54,781 bases of DNA, taken from positions 1 through 54,781 of the forward strand of contig CAJTVP010000010.1 in assembly GCA_910580205.1 (NCBI GenBank), in the 5' to 3' direction. The notes beneath the pieces are model-generated. The model had not been told where the DNA came from, did not search any database, and was given only the letters and a program-made list of their open reading frames with translations. Of this stretch, positions 1 through 5,993 are shown one piece after another. Positions within the stretch are counted from its first letter, which is position 1; each line of letters starts with the position of its first letter. Source of the stretch: an uncultured Eggerthellaceae bacterium (GTDB lineage Bacteria > Actinomycetota > Coriobacteriia > Coriobacteriales > Eggerthellaceae). Both the position numbers and the translations under genes were made by a program.

Positions 1-330
1 AACAAGACCCTCCTGTTCTGGTTCCGCATCCTGTGCCTGTGCTTCATCATGTACGGCGCGGTGAACAGCTTCGATCTGGCATGGAACCTCTCCGACATCT
101 TCATGGGCTTCATGGCCATCATCAATCTGATCGCCATCATCCTTCTGGGCAAGTACGCCCTGAAGGCGCTGGAAGACTACTCGCGCCAACGCAAAGCTGG
201 CGTCAACCCGGTGTTCATGGCCGATGCGATCCCAGGGCTTCCGCCCACGGAGTGCTGGCATGAAGAGGATGTGATCGCGTTCGGGGGCACCCTGGGAGAA
301 CCACGGGGAGAAGTTGTCATCAACGAATAG
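1..330 (+). CDS. Alanine/glycine:cation symporter (AGCS family), C-terminal part
   Basis: The reading frame is open from the first base, so only the last 109 residues are visible. It encodes two hydrophobic helices, the second around 'FMAIINLIAIILLGKYALKAL', followed by a charged cytoplasmic tail. The pattern of a Trp-Asn-Leu-Ser-Asp stretch, then Met-Ala-x-x-Asn-Leu-x-Ala, is what I know from the end of sodium:alanine symporters (AlsT/DagA type), which import alanine or glycine with Na+. An internal ATG at 49 is not the real start. The tail of about 45 residues after the last helix is somewhat long. The family call rests on this short piece only; another multi-helix carrier is possible. Confidence 0.7.
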   Translation, partial: NKTLLFWFRILCLCFIMYGAVNSFDLAWNLSDIFMGFMAIINLIAIILLGKYALKALEDYSRQRKAGVNPVFMADAIPGLPPTECWHEEDVIAFGGTLGEPRGEVVINE

Positions 331-742
331 GGACAAAGCGGTCTGGGCGGTCCGGATCTGCTTTTCCGTGGTCTTCTGCTGGAACGTGCTGTGCGCGCTC
401 CAGTTCGCAGCGGCCCCCGAAGCGTTCGCTGGCGCGTATCAGCTCGAAGGAGCGGCGGGAGCGGCGGCCGTGCGCGGGATGGGGGTGGCGTTCCTCATGT
501 GGAACGCCACCTACCCGCTCTTCCTCTGGCAGCCCGACCGGTTCAAGGCGTTGGGCTGGATCATCGTGGCGCAGCAGGTCATCGGCCTTGTGGGGGAGTG
601 CGCCATCTTCGCTTCGCTGCCGAACGCAGGCTATGAGATGCTGGGCGCGTCCATCTTGCGTTTCGCCGCTTTCGATGGCGCGGGGCTCATCCTGATGATG
701 CTTTCAGGAGCTTTCTTCCTTTTCCACACCGCAAAGCGGTGA
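314..742 (+). CDS. Small membrane protein, function unknown
   Basis: A 142-residue protein starting at TTG 314, inside the end of the symporter gene (17-base overlap), with GGAG at 307-310 as a close-spaced ribosome site. It has about four hydrophobic segments (near residues 10-32, 48-70, 78-100 and 115-138), so it is predicted to be an integral membrane protein. I recognise no family. The overlap suggests translational coupling to the symporter. Its last 56 bases overlap the end of the convergent gene on the other strand. Length and hydrophobic pattern resemble small four-helix DoxX-like proteins, but that is only a resemblance. Confidence 0.6.
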   Translation: MSSTNRDKAVWAVRICFSVVFCWNVLCALQFAAAPEAFAGAYQLEGAAGAAAVRGMGVAFLMWNATYPLFLWQPDRFKALGWIIVAQQVIGLVGECAIFASLPNAGYEMLGASILRFAAFDGAGLILMMLSGAFFLFHTAKR

Positions 743-932
743 GGGGGCAGCGCTTCTTGCAGCCAGGGCAGGTGGCAGCCTTGGGCGCCTTCGCAGCTTT
801 CTTCGATCCTTCAGGCTTCTTGGGCTTCTTGGATTTCTTGGACCCGTCGCCCTTCTTGGAACCGTTGCCCTTCTTGAGCTTGTCAGCTTTCTTCTTGGCC
901 TTTTCCTCTTTGGCGTCCTTTTTCTTTCCCAT
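687..932 (-). CDS. Small Lys-rich protein with a C-terminal CPxC...CPLTALRCGKG motif
   Basis: An 81-residue protein. Residues 1-50 are almost entirely Lys, Ala, Gly, Ser and Pro, with KK repeats, and very basic. Residues 54-71 hold four cysteines spaced CX2CX3CX6C, ending in Arg-Cys-Gly-Lys-Gly. On the minus strand an ideal AGGAGG lies directly before the ATG, overlapping the stop of the PAP2 gene, so it is the last gene of the queD-dapL-PAP2 operon. The cysteines could bind a metal or an Fe-S cluster, and the basic tail could bind nucleic acid; both are inferences. The amino-acid bias alone might arise from a shadow frame, but the strong ribosome site and the ordered cysteines argue for a real gene. 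Confidence 0.6.
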   Translation of the reverse strand: MGKKKDAKEEKAKKKADKLKKGNGSKKGDGSKKSKKPKKPEGSKKAAKAPKAATCPGCKKRCPLTALRCGKGRKLLKASSG

Positions 933-941
933 GGTCCCTCC

Positions 942-1400
942 TCACGACACCAGGCCGTAGGCGATGGCATAGCCGAGGGCGCTGAAGGCGAAGCCCAGCA
1001 CAGCGCCGGCGATGACGTCTTTCGGATAGTGAGCGCCGCCCTTCACGCGGATGACGCCCAAGGCGCATCCCAGCGCGCACAGGATGACGCCCACCGGCTC
1101 GCACACCAGCATCCAGCTGGCGGCGATGATGAACATGGAGGCCACGTGGCGGCTGGGGAAGGACGTGCCCTGAGCCTGCTTCTCCAGCAGGTTCGCCGCG
1201 TCTCCCGCTTCGTAGGGCCGCTTTTCGTTGATGACCATGCGCAAGAGCGTTATCAGCGCGAAGCTCACGGCGGGAACGATGATGCAAGCCGGGAGCAGGG
1301 GAGAGGTGGTGATCAGGAGATAGATGAGCAGCGCGGGATAGGCCACGTAGCCCATCCCGGTGAGGATCCTGTCAGCCCTCTGAATGGTCCGCGCGGACAT
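942..1400 (-). CDS. PAP2-family membrane phosphatase
   Basis: A 152-residue integral membrane protein. The three PAP2 signature regions are visible: a Lys-Arg-Pro pair near residues 60-62, the sequence 'FPSRH' near residue 80, and R-x5-H-x3-D ('RVKGGAHYPKD') near residues 117-127. PSRH with its His, plus the R...H...D triad, is the catalytic set of phosphatidic acid and polyprenyl-pyrophosphate phosphatases. Substrate cannot be read from the sequence; undecaprenyl pyrophosphate or a lipid phosphate are the usual ones. It follows dapL with 11 bases between and has no clear ribosome site of its own, so it may be coupled to dapL. Confidence 0.85.
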   Translation of the reverse strand: MSARTIQRADRILTGMGYVAYPALLIYLLITTSPLLPACIIVPAVSFALITLLRMVINEKRPYEAGDAANLLEKQAQGTSFPSRHVASMFIIAASWMLVCEPVGVILCALGCALGVIRVKGGAHYPKDVIAGAVLGFAFSALGYAIAYGLVS

Positions 1401-1411
1401 GGGGGCGGAGG

Positions 1412-2629
1412 CTAGAGGATGGCCTTGATGCGGCGGAGCGCCTCTTTGGTCTGCTCGGCATCGCCGAACGCGGTCAAGCGGATGTAGCCTTCGCCGGCTG
1501 GTCCGAAACCGGCGCCCGGCGTGGTCACCACCTGCGCTTCATCCAACAGCTTCCCGAAGAACGTCCAGCTGTCCATCCCTCCCGGGGTCTTGCACCAGAC
1601 ATAGGGGCTGTTGACCGCGCCGTAGACCTCAAGGCCGGCATCTTCCAGGCCTTCTTTGATGACGCGCGCGTTCTCGCGGTAATAGTCCAGGCTCTCTTCC
1701 ACCTGACGATGCCCCTCAGGCGTGTAGATGGCCGCCGCCCCTTTCTGGATGATGTAGGACGCGCCGTTGAACTTGGTGGACTGGCGGCGCATCCACATCT
1801 CGTTCAGGGACTGCCCCTGGCGCACGAGGCATTCGGGGATCACCGTGCACCCGCAGCGCATCCCCGTGAACCCAGCCGTTTTGGAGAAGCTGCGGAACTC
1901 GATGGCGCAGCTCTTCGCGCCCTCCACTTCGTAGATGGAGTGGAGGGCGCCTTCTTCGGTGATGAAGCGCTCATAGGCGGCGTCGAACAGGATGATGGCA
2001 TCGTGGTCGTTCGCGTAATCCACCCACATCTTCAGCTGGTCATGGGTGAGCACCGTGCCCGTGGGATTGTTGGGAGAGCAGAGATAGATCAGGTCCACAT
2101 CCTCCAAAGGCAGCGCTGGGCAGAAGCCGTTCTCTGCGGTGGTGGGCATGTAGTAGATGTCCGTCCACATCTCCGCATCCACATCATATTCGCCCGCGCG
2201 CCCCGCCAGCGCGTTGCTGTCCACATAGACCGGATAGACCGGGTCGCAGACGGCGACCTTGTTCTCAAGCGCGAACAGATCGACGATGTTGCCGCAATCG
2301 CTCTTCGCGCCATCGGAGATGAAGATCTCATTCGGCTCGACATCCACGCCCCGCGCGGCGAAGTCATGTTCCGCGATGGCTTCGCGCAGGAAATCGTAGC
2401 CCTCATAGGGCCCGTAGCCCTTGAAGGTGGCGGCATCCGCTTGTTCGTCCACCGCTTCATGCATGGCTTGGCGCACCGCAGGGATGAGCGGCAGCGTCAC
2501 ATCCCCGATACCCAGGCGGATGATGTCCGCATCTGGATGAGCCTCTTTGTATTCGGCGGTCCGTCGCGCGATCTCTGCGAACAGATAGCTGCCGGGGAGC
2601 TTCTCGAAGTTCTGGTTGATGTGGGCCAT
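1412..2629 (-). CDS. dapL: LL-diaminopimelate aminotransferase
   Basis: A 405-residue fold-type I PLP enzyme. It matches DapL from the start ('NFEKLPGSYLFAEIARR'), through 'LGIGDVTLPL', 'KGYGPYEGYDFLREAI', 'SPNNPTGT', to the PLP lysine in 'SFSKTAGFTGMRCG' (Lys250). DapL converts tetrahydrodipicolinate directly to LL-diaminopimelate for lysine and peptidoglycan, bypassing the succinylase or acetylase steps. The length is normal for the family. Its start has AAAGGA upstream and lies 18 bases after queD, so queD, dapL, PAP2 and the Lys-rich gene read as one operon. The link to queuosine or pterin chemistry is probably only positional. Confidence 0.95.
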   Translation of the reverse strand: MAHINQNFEKLPGSYLFAEIARRTAEYKEAHPDADIIRLGIGDVTLPLIPAVRQAMHEAVDEQADAATFKGYGPYEGYDFLREAIAEHDFAARGVDVEPNEIFISDGAKSDCGNIVDLFALENKVAVCDPVYPVYVDSNALAGRAGEYDVDAEMWTDIYYMPTTAENGFCPALPLEDVDLIYLCSPNNPTGTVLTHDQLKMWVDYANDHDAIILFDAAYERFITEEGALHSIYEVEGAKSCAIEFRSFSKTAGFTGMRCGCTVIPECLVRQGQSLNEMWMRRQSTKFNGASYIIQKGAAAIYTPEGHRQVEESLDYYRENARVIKEGLEDAGLEVYGAVNSPYVWCKTPGGMDSWTFFGKLLDEAQVVTTPGAGFGPAGEGYIRLTAFGDAEQTKEALRRIKAIL

Positions 2630-2647
2630 GGGTTGTCCTTTCGTGGG

Positions 2648-3094
2648 TCAAGGGCGGTATATCGCCCGGTTGTTCGGCGTTTCGTCCACTTCCACAGAGG
2701 TCACGGGCCAGCCTTGGGCTTGCAGCGCGTCGAAGACGTGCTTCGCCAGATTCTCCGCGGTGGTGCGGAACGGCAGCAGGGTCAGCGTGAAGCCTTCCGC
2801 TTCAAGCGCGGATATCGTCTCCGGCGAGAGGGTCCCTTCTTGCACGAGGAAGGTGTGGTCCAGCCCTTCGGCCACGGCGCGCACCGCAGCCTTGAACCGC
2901 CCGAAGTCGCAGACCATGGAGGCTTCAGAACCGGAGCCCTGCAATCCCTCCCGTCCGATCCTGGCGACCACGCGCCAGCGGTGCCCATGCAGGTTCTCGC
3001 ATTTGCCGAAGTAATCAGCCAAGAAATGCGCCGAATCGAAGTGCGCTTCGGTTTCAAGCTCGTACAAGAGCGCCCCCCCTCTCATGGAAGCCAT
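2648..3094 (-). CDS. queD: 6-carboxy-5,6,7,8-tetrahydropterin synthase
   Basis: A 148-residue member of the PTPS/QueD family. Visible motifs are 'FDSAHFL' (zinc His23), 'CENLHGH' (catalytic Cys32, zinc His36 and His38), 'LDH' at residues 78-80, and 'TAENLA' then 'VEVDETPNN' in the C-terminal half. QueD makes carboxytetrahydropterin from dihydroneopterin triphosphate, the first committed step to 7-deazaguanine (queuosine). No queC, queE or queF is in this window. Its -10 overlaps that of the divergent radical SAM gene. ATG 3094 would give a leader of only about 8 bases; ATG 3085 is an alternative start. A pterin role rather than queuosine is possible. Confidence 0.9.
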   Translation of the reverse strand: MASMRGGALLYELETEAHFDSAHFLADYFGKCENLHGHRWRVVARIGREGLQGSGSEASMVCDFGRFKAAVRAVAEGLDHTFLVQEGTLSPETISALEAEGFTLTLLPFRTTAENLAKHVFDALQAQGWPVTSVEVDETPNNRAIYRP

Positions 3095-3108
3095 ATCGCT
3101 GACATACG

Positions 3109-3116
3109 ATTATAAT
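3109..3116. promoter_or_regulatory. Divergent promoter with a palindromic -10 (queD / radical SAM gene)
   Basis: The perfect palindrome GATTATAATC (3108-3117) gives TATAAT on the plus strand at 3111-3116 and TATAAT on the minus strand at 3114-3109. Eight bases separate the plus-strand box from ATG 3125, and 14 separate the minus-strand box from ATG 3094. Neither start has a Shine-Dalgarno site. A leaderless transcript on the plus side and a very short leader on the minus side are inferred. Confidence 0.7.
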
Positions 3117-3124
3117 CTGGCGCT

Positions 3125-4420
3125 ATGGATAACGGAGCATTGGAAAGAGCGCGCGCGGCCTACGGGCAGGTGGAAGAGCGCTACATCGAGGCCCTTGAGG
3201 AGAAGGGGCTCGTCTTCGATGAGCCCCATGCCCACGCCGAAGAGCGGGCGCGCTTGCTCGCGGAGCTCCGTGCGCGGGGAGTGCTCTTCCGCAACGGGGG
3301 CGCATCCCTTTCTTGGGGGCACTTGTCCCATGCCTGCGTCGAATGCACGGGCGTGAACGGCTCGGAGACGTTCTCCACCACGTTCCGCTGCCATCGCGAC
3401 TGCTACTTCTGCTTCAACCGCAACCAACCGGATTACGAGCGCTTCTTCAAGGAAGGATGCCCCTGGGAGGAGGGCTTGGCTCGCAGCGCCGCTGAGAACG
3501 AGGATCTGGCCTGCGTGGGCCTCACGGGCGGAGAGCCGCTGTTGGACGTGGATGAATCCATCCGCTTCTTCCAAAAGGCCAAGGAGCGCTTCCCCCACGC
3601 GCATCTGCGGATGTACACCTCTGGGGATCTGCTCACCGAAGAGGCTGCGCGGAGGTTCGAAGAGGCGGGCCTGGATGAGATCCGCTTCAGCGTGAAGGAT
3701 GATGATTCGCCCCAGATGCAGGAGCGCGTCCTTGGGGCCATCAAGCTGGCGAAGCGGTTCATCCCGTCGGTCATGGTGGAGATGCCCGTGGTGCCGGGCG
3801 CGGAGGAGCACATGAAGGGCCTTCTGCGCGCCTTCGATGAGGCGGGGATAGATGGCATCAACCTGCTTGAGTTCTGCTTCCCCTTCTGCCATTGGGAAGA
3901 GTTCGAGCGCCGTGGTCTCAAGCTCAAGCGCCCGCCGTTCGAGGTGATGTACGACTACGGCTATTCGGGTGGCCTGGCGGTGTCGGGTTCGGAGGAGCTC
4001 ATCTTGGAGCTGATGGTCTGGGCCATGGACGAGGACCTGGATCTGGGGCTGCACTACTGCTCGCTGGAGAACAAGCATCGCTCGGAGATCCGCCAGAAGA
4101 ACGAGCGGGCGCGGGGATCGCATCCGTGCCTGTCCATGGATGAGGATACGTTCTTCCTGCAAGCGGGCAAGGCGTTCGGCCCGGATGCGCCGCTCGCGCG
4201 CGAAGCGCTGGCGGCGGCTGGGTGCATGGATGTTCTGGAAGACGCTGAAGAGGAGTCCATCACATTCCCGCTCGCGTTCATGGATGAGGTGCGGCCCCTG
4301 GTGCATCCGGATGGCTCGCCCATCCAGCCGCAGATCTGCTATTTCGTCTACGAGGTGGATGATGAGGGCGCGTATTTCATCGACGTGGCCCTGCGTCCGG
4401 CCGATCAAGCCGCTCTTTGA
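3125..4420 (+). CDS. Radical SAM enzyme of unknown substrate
   Basis: A 431-residue protein. A CX3CX2C cluster motif ('CHRDCYFC', Cys89, Cys93, Cys96) binds the 4Fe-4S cluster, and 'GGEP' at residues 135-138 is the SAM-binding strand; a TIM-barrel-like region follows to about residue 290. A second Cys pair, 'CVEC' (71-74), lies just before the cluster and may bind metal. The roughly 130-residue C-terminal part is unassigned. It resembles COG2108-type proteins related to pyruvate formate-lyase activase, as I recall them. It shares a divergent promoter with queD, so a role in 7-deazaguanine or pterin modification is conceivable, but it does not look like QueE. ATG 3125 lies 8 bases after TATAAT, with no ribosome site. 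Confidence 0.8.
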   Translation: MDNGALERARAAYGQVEERYIEALEEKGLVFDEPHAHAEERARLLAELRARGVLFRNGGASLSWGHLSHACVECTGVNGSETFSTTFRCHRDCYFCFNRNQPDYERFFKEGCPWEEGLARSAAENEDLACVGLTGGEPLLDVDESIRFFQKAKERFPHAHLRMYTSGDLLTEEAARRFEEAGLDEIRFSVKDDDSPQMQERVLGAIKLAKRFIPSVMVEMPVVPGAEEHMKGLLRAFDEAGIDGINLLEFCFPFCHWEEFERRGLKLKRPPFEVMYDYGYSGGLAVSGSEELILELMVWAMDEDLDLGLHYCSLENKHRSEIRQKNERARGSHPCLSMDEDTFFLQAGKAFGPDAPLAREALAAAGCMDVLEDAEEESITFPLAFMDEVRPLVHPDGSPIQPQICYFVYEVDDEGAYFIDVALRPADQAAL

Positions 4421-4445
4421 ACTCACGTGGGGAAGCTGGACCGCT

Positions 4446-5216
4446 TCAGAACGTGAGGTCCATGCTGTTGCGGATGGGATGGTCCGCATCTGAGGCCAGC
4501 ACGATGTAGTTGTCCGCGCCGCCGAAGCTCTCATCGGCGGCATCCACGGCCCAGACATGGGAGAATGCGTCGTTGAGGGCATCCATGAGCCAGAAGAGCT
4601 CCCGCGGGCCCGTGCGCGCCAGATCGGCTACGACGTTCACGGCGTAGATCCCATCCGGTTCCAGGTGCTCTTTCACCGCTGACAATAACGGCATCCCATC
4701 CAGGTCGGCGGGAACGTCCTTTCCTTGGAAAAGATCGTTCACGATGGCATCGTAGCGTCGGTCGGTCTGGTGGAGGAACGCGAGCGCATCGATGACGTGG
4801 ATGCTCAGCCGACCCCCTTCGCCACGGTCCGCCAGATGCTCTTCAAGCCGGTCCAGATAGAAGCGCTTCCGCGCAAGCTCCACGATCAGCGGATCGATCT
4901 CCACCACATCCATGCTGACGCCCTCACGAGAGGTGAGCACATGCTTGGGCCACGCGAAACCGCCGCCGCCCATCAAGAGGATGCGCCGGACGGCCCTCCC
5001 CTCATCGTCCCCATCGAAGATGGCATCGAACGCGCGCAGGTATTGGAACGGCAGCTCAGCCCACGCATCTCCTTCATAGGTGGCGCTCTGATAGGTGCCG
5101 TCCAGTTCCAGCACGCGCACCCGCCGCCCTTCCGCATCCGGCATCGTGATCACGTGGGCGCACCCGAACATCGTGTCGCAGCGGCGCGTGGTGAGGATGC
5201 GGTCGAAGAAGCCCAT
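4446..5216 (-). CDS. Spermidine synthase-like (PABS-fold) protein
   Basis: A 256-residue Rossmann protein of the spermidine synthase family. It has 'LLMGGGGFAWPKHVL' in place of the GGGDGG loop, an acidic strand end 'VVEIDPLIVELARK', and 'DALAFL' after it. The usual DSSDP catalytic loop of aminopropyltransferases is replaced by 'VNDLFQGKDVP', so true spermidine synthesis is doubtful; it is closer to the many unassigned PABS-domain proteins. Its ATG overlaps the TGA of the upstream methyltransferase by one base, so the two form an operon. The gene ends convergently with the radical SAM gene, 25 bases apart. Confidence 0.75.
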   Translation of the reverse strand: MGFFDRILTTRRCDTMFGCAHVITMPDAEGRRVRVLELDGTYQSATYEGDAWAELPFQYLRAFDAIFDGDDEGRAVRRILLMGGGGFAWPKHVLTSREGVSMDVVEIDPLIVELARKRFYLDRLEEHLADRGEGGRLSIHVIDALAFLHQTDRRYDAIVNDLFQGKDVPADLDGMPLLSAVKEHLEPDGIYAVNVVADLARTGPRELFWLMDALNDAFSHVWAVDAADESFGGADNYIVLASDADHPIRNSMDLTF

Positions 5217-5968
5217 CAGAGCCGCTCCAAGATGAGATAGCGGTTGAGGTCTCCCGTGCGCCCGTCGGCGTTGAAGTCATCCACGATGCGCGCTTCCATC
5301 TTCTCGGCGAAGCGGCTCATCTCATCCACCTCCGCATCAGAGAAATCATGGCAGAATCGCCTGGCCCCTTCGTCGTCCCGCCAACCCAAGAACGCATCCC
5401 CTTCTTCTGGCAACGTGATGCCGAGCGCCTCTTCCGCGTGGGCGGTCGCGCGCTTCGCCTTCTCCACCAAGCGCGGGTCCCGGGAGAGCCGCCAGAAGGA
5501 CACCGCGCAAAGCCCTCCTGGCGTCGTAGCCTCGATCAAGCGGGCGAGCAGCTTCTCTCGCAGGCGGCGCGCGGGGATGTGGTGCATGAGGCCGAAGCAG
5601 GCCGTGAGCGTGCAGGACGGCGCGCCAAGGGCGGTGAAGGCCGCGTCCTGATCAAGGGCCGAGAGCGCATCCGCTTCTATGCGGTGGATGCCGGGACATC
5701 CGGGAACGCTGGTGCTCAGCAGCTCTGGGCAGCTGTCCAGAGCATAGACCGCTTCCGGGACGACGCCCCGTTCGCAGAGGAAGCGCTCGAACCGCAGATT
5801 CCCGCAGCCCACGTCGAAAACGGTGATCGGGCGCGGCAGAGCATCCGACGCTTTGAGCACGCGCTCCCACCCCGCCCAAGCGCCAGCGCGCGTGTCGGAG
5901 AACGAGAGCGCCTCCTCGGCGTAGAAGCGCTTCGTGATCGCAGCGATCCTGTCCACCATGCCATCCAT
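5216..5968 (-). CDS. Class I SAM-dependent methyltransferase
   Basis: A 250-residue protein if ATG 5968 is used. It carries methyltransferase motif I 'VFDVGCGNLRFERFL', an acidic loop 'ALDSCPELL', and the post-I segment 'CFGLMHHIP' followed by 'TPGGLCAVSFW'. The 'LMHHIP' and 'GWRDDEG...RFCHDFSDAEV' pattern resembles Trm9/ALKBH8-type tRNA wobble-uridine methyltransferases, which act downstream of Elp3 chemistry. The divergent neighbour is an Elp3, so a joint role in wobble-uridine modification is an attractive inference. ATG 5968 lies 8 bases after a minus-strand TATACT. An ATG further upstream (6028) would place the start before the promoter and is unlikely; ATG 5959 is a second choice. Confidence 0.8.
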   Translation of the reverse strand: MDGMVDRIAAITKRFYAEEALSFSDTRAGAWAGWERVLKASDALPRPITVFDVGCGNLRFERFLCERGVVPEAVYALDSCPELLSTSVPGCPGIHRIEADALSALDQDAAFTALGAPSCTLTACFGLMHHIPARRLREKLLARLIEATTPGGLCAVSFWRLSRDPRLVEKAKRATAHAEEALGITLPEEGDAFLGWRDDEGARRFCHDFSDAEVDEMSRFAEKMEARIVDDFNADGRTGDLNRYLILERL

Positions 5969-5976
5969 GATGGGAC

Positions 5977-5984
5977 AGTATAAT
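5977..5984. promoter_or_regulatory. Divergent promoter with overlapping -10 boxes (methyltransferase / elp3)
   Basis: The plus strand reads AGTATAAT at 5977-5984. This gives TATAAT for elp3 at 5979-5984, with ATG 5994 nine bases on, and TATACT on the minus strand at 5982-5977, with ATG 5968 eight bases on. Neither side has a Shine-Dalgarno sequence between box and start. Both transcripts would therefore be leaderless or nearly so. Confidence 0.7.
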
Positions 5985-5993
5985 GTGTGCCCC

